DNA of 64,000 nucleotides from Zoogloea sp021286885 (GCF_041915215.1 NZ_JAYSBV010000002.1), one strand, 5' to 3'; shown: positions 8,119-16,401, counted from the stretch's first letter. The notes: generated by a model from the letters alone, not told the origin. Numbers and translations: made by a program.

Positions 8119-9237
8119 TTACAGTGCCAAGGGGGCCAGTGACACGCCCTCCTGCGCCGGATAATCGATATAGCCATGCGCACCGCCGCCATAGAAGGTC
8201 GAGCGGTCATAAGCATTGAGCCCAAGACCATGCCTGAACCGGAATGGCAAATCCGGATTAGCGATGAAATAACGCCCGAACGCCACAGCATCCGCCTCAC
8301 CGGAACGGATCGCCGCTTCTGCAGCCTCGGCAGTGAAGCCTCCTGCCAGAAGCAGTGGCCCTGACCACATAGCACGCAGTTCATGGGTTACCTGGGGAGT
8401 GCTGATTTCCATGGACGCCGCAGAGCGCGCCTCAATCAAGCTCAGATAGGCAAGCCCAAGTGCCCCCAAACGGGATAGCACGTGGCGGTAAAGCCCGATG
8501 GGGTCGGGATCACCCACATCGTTGTAAGTGCCAAAGGGTGACAACCGGACACCCACACGATCAGCCCCCCAGACCTCGATGACGGCCTCGGTCACCTGAA
8601 TGAGCAGACGCGCACGATTCTCGACCGTTCCGCCATAGGCATCGGTGCGCCGGTTTGAGCTGGCGTGCAGGAACTGCTCGAGCAGATAGCCATTCGCCCC
8701 ATGAATCTCCACACCATCAAAACCCGCAGCAAGGGCATTGCATGCGCCCTGACGATAGGCCTCGATGATTCCGGGGATCTCGTCGAGCGCCAGAGCGTGC
8801 GGGGTCTCATAGGGTACCTGCTGCCAATCAGGCGTCAGGGACTTCAGCCCAGTGATGGCAATGGCAGAAGGTGCAACCGGCAAACGCCCATCCGGCTGGA
8901 TACTGGAATGGGATGAACGACCGGTATGCCACAACTGGAGAAAAATCAGCCCACCCTTGGCATGCACAGCCTCAGTCACCCGCTTCCAGCCAGCCACCTG
9001 CGTTGCCGAATGAATGCCAGGCGTTGCCGGGTAACCCTGGCCTTCAGGGCTGATCTGGGTGGCCTCGGCGATGATCAGCCCACCCGCCGAAGCACGCTGA
9101 CCGTAATACGTGGCCGCAAGCGCGTGGGGCACATTGCCAGGGCCTGCACGCATGCGAGTGAGCGGCGGCATGACGACACGATGAGCCAGCGTATAGCGGC
9201 CAAGCTGGAGCCGAGAAAACAAGGAGGGGAAGGGCAT
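8119..9237 (-). CDS. Old Yellow Enzyme family alkene/nitro reductase (NemA-like)
   Basis: FMN-dependent NADPH ene-reductase acting on electrophilic alkenes such as N-ethylmaleimide, and on nitro compounds. The 372-aa TIM barrel shows the early RVVMPPLTRMRA motif, the FMN-contacting LQLWHTGRSSH segment and the substrate-anchoring His/Asn pair in DGVEIHGANGYLLEQFLH. The C-terminal phosphate-binding VAFGRYFIANPDLP is also present. The ATG at 9237 has AAGG nine bases upstream; the ATG at 9246 lies too close to it. The divergent TetR regulator and shared palindromes indicate NemR-style control, as in E. coli nemRA. The natural substrate is not predictable. Confidence 0.88.
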   Translation of the reverse strand: MPFPSLFSRLQLGRYTLAHRVVMPPLTRMRAGPGNVPHALAATYYGQRASAGGLIIAEATQISPEGQGYPATPGIHSATQVAGWKRVTEAVHAKGGLIFLQLWHTGRSSHSSIQPDGRLPVAPSAIAITGLKSLTPDWQQVPYETPHALALDEIPGIIEAYRQGACNALAAGFDGVEIHGANGYLLEQFLHASSNRRTDAYGGTVENRARLLIQVTEAVIEVWGADRVGVRLSPFGTYNDVGDPDPIGLYRHVLSRLGALGLAYLSLIEARSAASMEISTPQVTHELRAMWSGPLLLAGGFTAEAAEAAIRSGEADAVAFGRYFIANPDLPFRFRHGLGLNAYDRSTFYGGGAHGYIDYPAQEGVSLAPLAL

Positions 9238-9334
9238 GGAGTGCATCCTTTGAGTGCAAACACCAGATATGGCGAGGAGCCAGGGTCCGAGGGGCAGGCT
9301 TGGGTAGCAGGCTGCTCATCTCGTTAAATATAAT

Positions 9335-9349
9335 ATGACCGGTCGTCTT
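9335..9349. promoter_or_regulatory. TetR operator, site 1 (GACCGGTC palindrome)
   Basis: The palindrome GACCGGTC (9337-9344) lies just upstream of the Old Yellow Enzyme gene. Read on the minus strand, the extended element AAGACGACCGGTCA is identical to the one before the TetR gene at 9423-9436. Two identical elements in the divergent region argue for operator function. Confidence 0.7.
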
Positions 9350-9422
9350 TAATAAGTCAACATAGCTTCTCAGCCTCCGTGCCCCCTGCCTTGACACCCC
9401 GACTGCCGCTAACCAGAATGCA

Positions 9423-9436
9423 AGACGACCGGTCAA
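9423..9436. promoter_or_regulatory. TetR operator, site 2 (GACCGGTC palindrome)
   Basis: The second copy of AAGACGACCGGTCA, in inverted orientation to the site at 9335-9349 and 90 bases from it. It covers the region just after one possible TetR start (9418), which favours the later start at 9454 and suggests autorepression. Confidence 0.7.
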
Positions 9437-9453
9437 ATAAACAAACCAAAGCG

Positions 9454-10071
9454 ATGGAACCCCAAATCCCCCCCCCACGTCGTGGGCCCAAACCAAAACC
9501 GCACATCCGCGAGAACCTGCTTCGCATCGGTGCCCGCATGCTCCATGAGTCGGGGTACACCGCGACCGGGATCAAAGACATCGTTGATGCCGCCGAAGTA
9601 CCAAAGGGCTCCTTCTACAACTACTTTGAAAGCAAGGAAGCCTTCGGGCGGGAAGCCGTTGATTTCTACTTCAACCAGGGTCTCACCGAACTCAATGCGC
9701 TCCTGGGCAACGAAGACATCCCTCCCCTTGAACGCCTGCGCCACTACTTTGCCGAGCGCACGCTCCGCTTCCAAACCCAGGGCTATGTCCGGGGTTGCAT
9801 GCTGGGAAATCTCAGCCTGGAAGTGGCCGACCAGATCGCACCGATCCGTGACCAGCTCGCCGAACACTTTCAGACCTGGGGAACGCTCATGGAAAACTGC
9901 ATTGCCGACGCCCAGCGCAGCGGGGCCATCACCAACCCTCTCCCCGCCCCGGTACTTGCCCGGTTTCTTCTGAACAGTTGGGAAGGTGCGCTACTGCGGA
10001 TGAAAGTCGACAAAAGCGACGCCCCCCTGACCGAATTTCATGAGGTGGTTTTCGGAGCGCTGCTTGTCTGA
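9454..10071 (+). CDS. TetR family regulator (NemR/AcuR-like)
   Basis: DNA-binding repressor of about 205 residues. The N-terminal helix-turn-helix is clear: ATGIKDIVDAAEVPKGSFYN followed by YFESKEAF, a standard TetR signature. The C-terminal ligand domain contains a Cys in GYVRGCMLGNLSLEVAD; that GC[ML]xGN element recurs in NemR/AcuR-type regulators, where cysteine modification releases DNA. The start is set at 9454 (MEPQIPP) because the upstream ATG at 9418 would put the operator inside the coding region. It is divergent from the reductase pair it most likely controls. Confidence 0.85.
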   Translation: MEPQIPPPRRGPKPKPHIRENLLRIGARMLHESGYTATGIKDIVDAAEVPKGSFYNYFESKEAFGREAVDFYFNQGLTELNALLGNEDIPPLERLRHYFAERTLRFQTQGYVRGCMLGNLSLEVADQIAPIRDQLAEHFQTWGTLMENCIADAQRSGAITNPLPAPVLARFLLNSWEGALLRMKVDKSDAPLTEFHEVVFGALLV

Positions 10072-10098
10072 AGCCCCACGCCCCACTGCCCCTCTTCC

Positions 10099-10159
10099 AA
10101 AAACCCCCGGCCCCCGCCGCCCATCGCTGCAAAGCGGGGCGTGCGGGGGCCGGTTTTTT
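10099..10159 (+). terminator. Rho-independent terminator after tetR (repeat copy 2)
   Basis: Almost the same sequence as the terminator at 7319-7379: the same stem arms and the same internal CGCTGCAAAGCGGGGC, ending in six T. It separates the TetR gene from the convergent flavohaemoglobin gene. Confidence 0.85.
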
Positions 10160-10196
10160 GTGGGCGCTCAGCCCGCAGGCTCAACCCAGTTCAGCA

Positions 10197-11390
10197 TTAA
10201 CCCAGCTCAGCAAACAGATCCGGGCCGAAGACTTCGTAGTGGATTTGGGCCGACACCACGCCCCGGGCAAGCAGGGTGCGGCGCTGGGCCTGCATGAAGG
10301 GCAGCGGGCCGCACAGGTAGTACTCTGCATCGGCGGGCTGGGCGGGCAGCTGGGCGAGGTCCATCCGGCCCGGCTGGGCCTGGGGGGCGCCGGCGGGGTT
10401 TTCGAGCCACAGGTGATAGGCGGCCTGGGGCAGCGCATCGAGCAGGGCTTCCGCTTCAAAGCGATGGGCGTAGTGGGCGGCATCGGTGCCGGCGTGGGCA
10501 AACACCACCGGACGGCCGGGCTGGTGGCGGGCCAGATGATTCAGGATGGAAAGCATGGGGGTGATGCCCACCCCGGCGCTGATCAGCACCACGGGGGCGC
10601 CGCCGTCCTTCAACTGGAAATCGCCTGCCGGGGGGCCGACGCGCAGCAGATCACCCACGTGCAGGCTGGCGTGCAGACGGTTGGAGACCTGCCCGGCGGG
10701 CGTGGTGGCGGTGGCGGCGACCCGCTTCACGGTAATGCGCAGCCCGGCCTCTCCGGGGGCATTGGACAGGCTGTACTGGCGCACCTGGGTGAGGCCCAGC
10801 TCGGGAATGGGCAAAGCGACGCTCAGGTACTGGCCGGGCACAAAGTCGGGCACGGGCTGGCCCTCCAGGGGCTTGAGGGTGAAGGCGAGCGCATCGGCGC
10901 TCACCGCTTCCCGGGCGGCCACTTCCATTTCGAGCCAGGGCTGGCCGGCATGCCAGTTGCGTTCCTGGTAGAGGCGCGCCTCCCGGGCCACCAGTTCAGT
11001 GGCCATCAGCCAGTAAACCTCATCCCAGGCAGCGGCCACTTCCGGGGTGACGGCCTCGCCCAGCACCTCGCCCAGGGAGGCGAGCAGATGACGGCCCACA
11101 ATCGTGTATTGGGCCGGGGTGATGCCCAGGCTCACGTGCTTGTGGGCGATGCGGTCCAGCACCGGGCCGATGACTTCCGGCTTATCCATGTGGGCGGCAA
11201 AGGCATACACCGCCCGGGCCAGGGCCTGGGGCTGCTCGCCCACGGCCTGATTGCCCATGTTGAAGAGGTTTTTCAGCGCCGGATGGGCATTGAACATCCG
11301 GTTGTAAAAGTGGCGGGTAATGGCTTCGCCATTAGCCAGCAGAACCGGCACGGTAGCTTCGATGATGGGACGGGCGCTGGTGGATAGCAT
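10197..11390 (-). CDS. hmp: Flavohaemoglobin, nitric oxide dioxygenase
   Basis: Detoxifies NO to nitrate using O2 and NADPH in the cytoplasm. At 397 aa it has the full globin-FAD-NAD architecture. In the globin domain the proximal haem His is H85 (KHVSLGI) and the distal Tyr is Y29 (HFYNRMF), at the same numbers as in E. coli Hmp. The FAD motif RQYSLSNAP, the NAD(P) motif GVGITPMLSIL and the terminal YYLCGPLPFM are intact. The start at 11390 has AGGA upstream. The divergent promoter region carries an NsrR operator, and the NsrR-like regulator sits on the other side, so NO induction is expected. Confidence 0.95.
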   Translation of the reverse strand: MLSTSARPIIEATVPVLLANGEAITRHFYNRMFNAHPALKNLFNMGNQAVGEQPQALARAVYAFAAHMDKPEVIGPVLDRIAHKHVSLGITPAQYTIVGRHLLASLGEVLGEAVTPEVAAAWDEVYWLMATELVAREARLYQERNWHAGQPWLEMEVAAREAVSADALAFTLKPLEGQPVPDFVPGQYLSVALPIPELGLTQVRQYSLSNAPGEAGLRITVKRVAATATTPAGQVSNRLHASLHVGDLLRVGPPAGDFQLKDGGAPVVLISAGVGITPMLSILNHLARHQPGRPVVFAHAGTDAAHYAHRFEAEALLDALPQAAYHLWLENPAGAPQAQPGRMDLAQLPAQPADAEYYLCGPLPFMQAQRRTLLARGVVSAQIHYEVFGPDLFAELG

Positions 11391-11448
11391 GATGGGCTCC
11401 TGAAGGGCTGGGGGTTGCTTGCACTGAAGATGGGCGTTTCGCCTCTTT

Positions 11449-11471
11449 AAGATGAATTTTAAAACCATCTT
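11449..11471. promoter_or_regulatory. NsrR operator between hmp and nsrR
   Basis: A 23-base near-palindrome with AAGATG at 11449-11454 and CATCTT at 11466-11471 around an AT-rich centre (ATTTTAAAA). This matches the known NsrR consensus of AAGATGYATTT arms. An additional half-site ATTCATCTTTA lies at about 11489-11499 next to the nsrR -10 element. Confidence 0.85.
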
Positions 11472-11510
11472 TAAAAGAGTCAACAAAAATTCATCTTTAG
11501 CGAAATCCCC

Positions 11511-11516
11511 TATAAT
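11511..11516 (+). promoter_or_regulatory. Probable -10 element of the nsrR-nudix promoter
   Basis: A perfect TATAAT 36 bases upstream of the nsrR start. The spacing to the NsrR half-site just upstream would allow autoregulation. The -35 element is poor, so it may be weak or activator-independent. Confidence 0.5.
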
Positions 11517-11552
11517 CGGCAGCTCCCTTCTTCCGCTTCCACGCCTGCGGCC

Positions 11553-12455
11553 ATGCACATCACCCAGCACACCGACTACGCCCTGCGGGTTTTGATCTAT
11601 CTGGGCGCCAACCCCGAGCGCCTGCCCACCATCCAGGAAATTGCAGAGCGCTTTGAAATCTCCCGTAGCCATCTGATGAAGGTGGTGAATCAGCTGATTC
11701 GGAGTGGCTTTGCCGAGGGCGTGCGGGGCAAGGGCGGCGGACTACGCCTGGCCCGCCCGGCCACCGAAATCCGGGTAGGCGATGTGGTGCGCCAGATGGA
11801 AACCGATCTGGTGCTGGTGGAATGCTTTGGCGAGCAAAGTCGCTGCCTGCTCACCACCAGCTGCCGGCTCAAAGGCGTGCTGGGCAAGGCGCTGGAGGCG
11901 TTTCTGGCGTCCCTGGATCAGGTCAGCCTGGCCGATGTGCTGGGGCCTGCCGAGCAGCAGATCCTGCATGTGTTGCAGCGCATGCCCGCTCCCGCCGCCA
12001 CTCCGGCAGCACCCGCCTGGCAGGTGCCCACGGCCCAGGCTTACGGCGGCGTGCTGATCCGCCCGGAAGGCGAAGTGCTGCTGCGGGAGCCGGCCAATCA
12101 CTTCGACGGCTATGTCTGGACTTTTGCCAAGGGCAAGCCCGACCCGGGCGAAACCCCGGAAACCACCGCCCTGCGGGAGCTGCGCGAAGAAACCGGCTAT
12201 CCGGCCAAAATCATCGACCTGCTGCCCGGGGTGTTCCACAGCGGGCTGAGCAGCAATGTGTATTTCATGATGGAAGTGGCCGGCCCCCAGGGCACGCCCG
12301 AATGGGAAACCAGCACCACCCGCTGGGCCGGGTTTGACACCGCCAGCACCCTCATCGCCCAGAGCACCAACACCAAGGGCCGCGCTCGGGATCTGGCCGT
12401 ACTGGCGGCGGCGCGCAGCTGGTGGGAGACACGCTATGGGGTGGAGGCCGGGTAG
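11553..12455 (+). CDS. NsrR-type Rrf2 repressor fused to a NUDIX hydrolase domain
   Basis: Residues 1-140 are an NO-sensing NsrR: the Rrf2 winged helix (HITQHTDYALRVLIYL, EISRSHLMKVVNQL, GKGGGLRLA) and three Cys at 91, 98 and 104 (ECFGEQSRC, TTSC) that would hold the iron-sulfur cluster. After a Pro/Ala linker (about 143-160) residues 161-300 form a NUDIX domain with the box G194-x5-E200, R208-E209, E212-E213 and G215. The catalytic Glu residues are all there. Standard NsrR ends near residue 150, so this is a true fusion in one continuous frame. The nucleotide substrate is unknown. It faces hmp across the operator. Confidence 0.88.
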   Translation: MHITQHTDYALRVLIYLGANPERLPTIQEIAERFEISRSHLMKVVNQLIRSGFAEGVRGKGGGLRLARPATEIRVGDVVRQMETDLVLVECFGEQSRCLLTTSCRLKGVLGKALEAFLASLDQVSLADVLGPAEQQILHVLQRMPAPAATPAAPAWQVPTAQAYGGVLIRPEGEVLLREPANHFDGYVWTFAKGKPDPGETPETTALRELREETGYPAKIIDLLPGVFHSGLSSNVYFMMEVAGPQGTPEWETSTTRWAGFDTASTLIAQSTNTKGRARDLAVLAAARSWWETRYGVEAG

Positions 12456-12504
12456 CAATACACATCACATGACGGCCCCGGCTCACCCAAACACAAGGTA
12501 CAAA

Positions 12505-12539
12505 CAAACAAGGGGCCGAAGCCCCCTTGTTTGATTTTT
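12505..12539. terminator. Bidirectional terminator between nsrR-nudix and the PEP-CTERM gene
   Basis: A perfect 11-base stem CAAACAAGGGG / CCCCTTGTTTG around a seven-base loop, followed by ATTTTT. It lies between convergent genes. Confidence 0.85.
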
Positions 12540-12558
12540 GCAGTGCGCAGGTCAGGCC

Positions 12559-13287
12559 TCAGGCCCGCTGACGCCGACGCAGGGCCCCCATGGAGGCGAG
12601 CCCCAGGGCCAGCAAGGACGCCATGCCGGGTTCGGGCACGCTCACCGGCGTACCACTCTGGGTGGCGTAGATGCCAACGGTGTGGTTGTCGCTTTCGAAG
12701 CCAGTCCCATAAGGCGTCGCAAAGCTCAGCGCATCAAAATAGCCATCGGTGAGGTAAAAGTTCACAAACACGTATTCAGCATCCATGACCTTCCCCTTAT
12801 GGAGACCTGCAGGGTTGCCCTTATACGCCGGGTTGGACTGAACGGCTGCGCTGATGATGTTGCCTGCATCAAAAACCCCCACCACCTGCCCATTCTGCTT
12901 GAATGTGAGCACATTGCCGGTATTCAAGGCAGACAGCCAGAAACCGAAGTAATTGACATCGGTCGCGAGGCTCAGCGAATAGCCCGAAACATTCCCATTG
13001 GCATAGTTTCCACTTCCACCTGCGCCGCCGTATTGGTCAAACCCCAGCACCTGCACTTTGCTGTAAGTCCCGGAGTACGGTGAGCCGCCATAGGTGCTGG
13101 TGTAAGTTTGCGTTCCAGTTGCCAAGCCGTCGAAAGTCTCGACGCCATAGCTGGTAAAGGTGGAGGTGGTGTTGACCACCCCCGGGGCCTCATACGTCAG
13201 CTGCCAAGTGGCTGCCTGGGCCGAACCTGCCATGCCGGCCATTGCAAAACCCAGACCCAAAGCCACGGAGCGAATGGTGTTATTCAT
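12559..13287 (-). CDS. PEP-CTERM sorted extracellular protein
   Basis: A secreted protein of 242 aa with a signal peptide (cleavage after GSAQA) and a C-terminal sorting signal: VPEPG, a hydrophobic stretch (ASLLALGLASMGAL) and a basic RRRQRA end. Exosortase EpsH/XrtA recognises this signal in exopolysaccharide-producing Gram-negatives. The middle is rich in Gly, Ser, Thr, Tyr and Asn, as is usual for these low-complexity surface proteins, with no catalytic motif visible. The ATG at 13287 follows AGGAG. The exosortase gene is not in this window. An AT-rich promoter region of about 190 bases lies upstream. Confidence 0.9.
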   Translation of the reverse strand: MNNTIRSVALGLGFAMAGMAGSAQAATWQLTYEAPGVVNTTSTFTSYGVETFDGLATGTQTYTSTYGGSPYSGTYSKVQVLGFDQYGGAGGSGNYANGNVSGYSLSLATDVNYFGFWLSALNTGNVLTFKQNGQVVGVFDAGNIISAAVQSNPAYKGNPAGLHKGKVMDAEYVFVNFYLTDGYFDALSFATPYGTGFESDNHTVGIYATQSGTPVSVPEPGMASLLALGLASMGALRRRQRA

Positions 13288-13478
13288 GATGCTGTTCTCC
13301 TGAAATATTTTGTTTAAGTGAGATTGCATTCTGAACAACTAAAGACATATGCCGAATGACATACCCCATTCGCAAATTAAAAAGTTTTCTTACAAATATG
13401 CGTAAATAATTAACTTTTTTACATTTCACCCATCACTTGCAAACACCATCAACCGAACAGGTTTGCATATACGGGCAT

Positions 13479-14435
13479 TCACACCCGGCGCAAGGCCACC
13501 GGCGAAATCCCCAGCACCCGCTGGCAGGCTCGGCGCAGGCGTTCGGGATCGCCAAAGCCGTAGCGTTCGGCCACCGCCTTCACCGACAGACCGCCTTCTT
13601 CCAGCGCCGCACAGGCGGCCTCGATGCGCAGGCGCTCCACCGCCCGGGCGGGGGTGATGCCCAGCTCGGCCTTGAAGCTGCGGGCAAAATGGCGCGGGCT
13701 CATGTGGCAGTGCTCGGCCAGGCTGTCCACGTCCAGCGCTGCGCCGGGGTTCTGGCGGATGTGATCCAGCAGGGTGGCGAAGCGCCCGCCGCTGGGGCTC
13801 ATCTCCAATAAGGCCGAAAACTGGGATTGGCCCCCGGGGCGGCGGTAATACACCACCAGCTGGCGCGCCACGGCCCGGGCCAGGGCCTCGCCCTGATCTG
13901 CCGCCAGCAGCGCCAGGGCCAGATCGGTTCCGGCGGTGATGCCAGCCGAGGTCCAGACCGGCCCATCCTGCACATGGATGCAGTCCGGCTCCAGCCGCAC
14001 CTGCGGAAAGCGCCGGGCAAACTCCTGACTGCGCGCCCAATGGGTGGTCGCCCGCCGCCCATCCAGCCAGCCACTGGCCGCCAGCACAAAGGCCCCCGAG
14101 CACACACTCCCCACCCGCCGGGCGCGGCCTCCGTGGGTGCGCAGGGCCTCCAGCAAGGCCCCATCCTGCATGGCCTGGCGGGAGCCGTAGCCGCCCACCA
14201 CCAGCACCGTATCGGGCGCCTGGGTGGCCAGGGCTTCCAGGGGCTCGCTCAAGACCGGAATCCCGCAGGACGGGCGCACCAGCCCACCGCCTACCGCGTG
14301 GGTGCTCAGCCGGTAGGGGCGCCCGCCCAGGTGGCCAGCGGTTTCAAACACCGCCAGGGGCCCGGCCAGATCCAGCAACTGAAATTCGGGATAGATCAGA
14401 AAAGACACCGACAGGGTTTCGGTTGGGGCGTGCAT
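13479..14435 (-). CDS. GlxA-family AraC regulator (DJ-1/PfpI plus AraC domains)
   Basis: A 318-aa transcription factor. Residues about 8-175 are a DJ-1/PfpI-like domain (SFLIYPEFQLLDLAGPLAVFE near the start, and the nucleophile-elbow-like RVGSVCSGAFVLAASG). The C-terminal 100 residues are an AraC-type double helix-turn-helix (LAEHCHMSPRHFARSFKAELG and AVAERYGFGDPERLRRACQR). FtrA and GlxA-like members usually sense small metabolites and activate an adjacent gene. Here the divergent MFS permease is the obvious target; the 120-base gap between them carries TTTACGC repeats. Confidence 0.88.
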   Translation of the reverse strand: MHAPTETLSVSFLIYPEFQLLDLAGPLAVFETAGHLGGRPYRLSTHAVGGGLVRPSCGIPVLSEPLEALATQAPDTVLVVGGYGSRQAMQDGALLEALRTHGGRARRVGSVCSGAFVLAASGWLDGRRATTHWARSQEFARRFPQVRLEPDCIHVQDGPVWTSAGITAGTDLALALLAADQGEALARAVARQLVVYYRRPGGQSQFSALLEMSPSGGRFATLLDHIRQNPGAALDVDSLAEHCHMSPRHFARSFKAELGITPARAVERLRIEAACAALEEGGLSVKAVAERYGFGDPERLRRACQRVLGISPVALRRV

Positions 14436-14460
14436 GGCAGAAAAAGTGGGTTTAAGGTCA

Positions 14461-14480
14461 TTTACGCCATACAGCGTAAA
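14461..14480. promoter_or_regulatory. Inverted repeat TTTACGC-N6-GCGTAAA
   Basis: A perfect seven-base inverted repeat in the divergent GlxA-type regulator/MFS promoter region. A third TTTACGC half-site lies at 14508-14514. It is a likely binding site for the neighbouring regulator. Confidence 0.55.
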
Positions 14481-14555
14481 CCGGAGCATGAAGACCGACA
14501 AGTTGTGTTTACGCCCTTCCTGCTGCACCAGTTGGAACCCCTTTGGAGAGATCCC

Positions 14556-15749
14556 ATGCCGAGCTTTCGCCCCCCACCCCTGCTCCAGCTGGCCGCCGCC
14601 CAGGCCCTGATGATGAGCGTCAGCAGCCTGCTGCTGGCCAGTTCTGCCCGAATCGGGCTCCAGCTGGGCAGCCCCGGGCTGGCCACCCTGCCCCTCGCCC
14701 TCCAGAGCCTGGCCACCCTGCTGACCCTGCCCCTGGCGGCCCGGCTGGGGCTGCGCCACGGGCGGGCGATGCTGTTCCTGGGCGGCGCCGGGCTGGGGGC
14801 CCTGGGCCTGGGGCTGGCCGCCCTCGCCCTGATGCTTCACAGCCTGGGGCTGTTTCTGGTGGCGAGCGGGCTGCTCGGGGTGTTTATTGGCGTAGGCCAG
14901 GGCTACCGCTTTGCCGCCGCCGAGCGGGTGGCCCCGGCCCAGCGCAATCGGGCTCTGGCCCTCACCCTGCTGGGCGGGGTGCTGGCCGCCTGGGGCGGCC
15001 CCTGGCTGGCGGCCTGGAGCGCCGGGCAGGATCTGCCCTTTTTGTATGGCTACGGGCTGCTGCTGCCCCCGGTACTGTTGCTGGGCCTGGCCCTGGGGCG
15101 GCTGGATTTCCAGCCTGCCGGGGGCGCCCCTGCAGCCGCATCGGCACGGCTCCGCCCGGCCCACCCGCTGGGGCCTGTGCTGCTCTTGGGGATTGGCGGC
15201 TATGGCTTGATGGGGCTGCTGATGAATGCAACGCCCATCGCCATGCTGTGCGCCGGGCACCAGGATTTCGGGCTCACCGCCCGGGTGATCCAGTGGCATG
15301 TGGTGGCCATGTACGCCCCGTCCCTCATCACCGGGCGGCTCATCGACCGCTGGGGCGCCTGGCCGGTGCTGCTGGCCGGGGCGCTGCTCAACGGGGCCGC
15401 CATGGGTGTCAATCTGGAAGGCAGCACGCTCCCCGCCTTTGAGCTGGCCCTGACCTTGCTCGGGCTGGGCTGGAACCTGCTCTACGTGGGCGCCAGCAGC
15501 CTGATCGGCCAGCACCCCGACGCCCCGCGCCGGGCCCGGCTCCAGGCCTGGCACGACATGGGCTGCTTCGGGCTGATGGGGCTGGTGACCCTGGGCGCAG
15601 CGCCCCTAGTGGATGCCTGGGGCTGGGCACGCCTCAACCAGCTGGCCCTGCCCGGGGCCGGGCTGCTCGCCCTGGTGGCCGCATGGCAATGGGCGCGCCA
15701 GTGGCAAGAGGCACGCCCGGGGCGGCTCAAGACTGGTCAGACCGGCTGA
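14556..15749 (+). CDS. MFS permease (CynX/YbfB-like)
   Basis: A 397-aa, 12-helix major facilitator with very high Leu/Ala/Gly content. The start at 14556 has GGAGAG nine bases upstream; the frame is open further back but that part overlaps the regulator. The motif-A-like loop between helices 2 and 3 is AARLGLRHGRAMLF, and a second RLIDRWGAWPVL loop lies in the C-terminal half, as in MFS proteins with two pseudo-repeats. The substrate is unknown. The GlxA-type regulator across the promoter suggests export or uptake of a small organic effector. Confidence 0.85.
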   Translation: MPSFRPPPLLQLAAAQALMMSVSSLLLASSARIGLQLGSPGLATLPLALQSLATLLTLPLAARLGLRHGRAMLFLGGAGLGALGLGLAALALMLHSLGLFLVASGLLGVFIGVGQGYRFAAAERVAPAQRNRALALTLLGGVLAAWGGPWLAAWSAGQDLPFLYGYGLLLPPVLLLGLALGRLDFQPAGGAPAAASARLRPAHPLGPVLLLGIGGYGLMGLLMNATPIAMLCAGHQDFGLTARVIQWHVVAMYAPSLITGRLIDRWGAWPVLLAGALLNGAAMGVNLEGSTLPAFELALTLLGLGWNLLYVGASSLIGQHPDAPRRARLQAWHDMGCFGLMGLVTLGAAPLVDAWGWARLNQLALPGAGLLALVAAWQWARQWQEARPGRLKTGQTG

Positions 15750-15825
15750 AAACCGCTAAGTTGGCGCCTCATCTGCGAGTCATATTCCCCCACCCGACGG
15801 CCTGGGCCGTCCCGGAGAAACTGCC

Positions 15826-16401
15826 ATGATGCGTCGCCTGCTTCCGCTTCTCGCCTGTCTGCTGGCCGCCCTGCCCGTCCGGGCGGCCGATGCCCCCACC
15901 CCGCCGGCAGCCCCGGCCAGCACGCCCCCAGCGGCATCGCCAGAACCAGCCACCCCCACGGCCCTTGCCCCCGCGCCCACAGTCGAGGCCGCAACCCAAG
16001 CCGCAACCGAAGTCGAACCCGAAGACGACGGCCCCCACCCCATCCTGGCCGATGCTGTTGTCTGGAAAGCGCGCCCCGGCAACCCGGGCCAGCAAATCGC
16101 CTGGGTGCTGGGGGGCGACAAGCAGCCCGGCCCCTACATCCTGCGGGTGAAACTCGCCCAAGGCGCCCGCATCCCCGTCCACACCCATCCGGACGACCGG
16201 ATCACCACCGTCACCAAGGGCACCGTGTTCGTGGGTTTTGGCAGCATTTTCGACGAAACCCGGGTGCGTGCGATTCCCACCGGAGCGGTCTATCTGGCCC
16301 CCGCCGAGCAATCCCATTACGTGTGGGCCCGGGATGGGGATGTGGAATACCAGGAATCCGGCATCGGCCCCACCACCACCGATTTTCATCATCACGAGTA
16401 G
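15826..16401 (+). CDS. Secreted cupin-domain protein
   Basis: A 191-aa protein with a signal peptide (MMRRLLPLLACLLAALPVRA), a Pro/Ala-rich linker of about 45 residues, and a single cupin domain. The metal-binding cupin motif 1 is recognisable as RIPVHTHPDDRITTVTKG, which gives two His and possibly a downstream acidic residue. Motif 2 appears as AEQSHYVWA. Such periplasmic cupins of the ChrR-C or YhhW type bind metals, but the function is unassigned. It ends in a natural HHHE cluster. No operon partner: the next gene is convergent. Confidence 0.8.
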   Translation: MMRRLLPLLACLLAALPVRAADAPTPPAAPASTPPAASPEPATPTALAPAPTVEAATQAATEVEPEDDGPHPILADAVVWKARPGNPGQQIAWVLGGDKQPGPYILRVKLAQGARIPVHTHPDDRITTVTKGTVFVGFGSIFDETRVRAIPTGAVYLAPAEQSHYVWARDGDVEYQESGIGPTTTDFHHHE

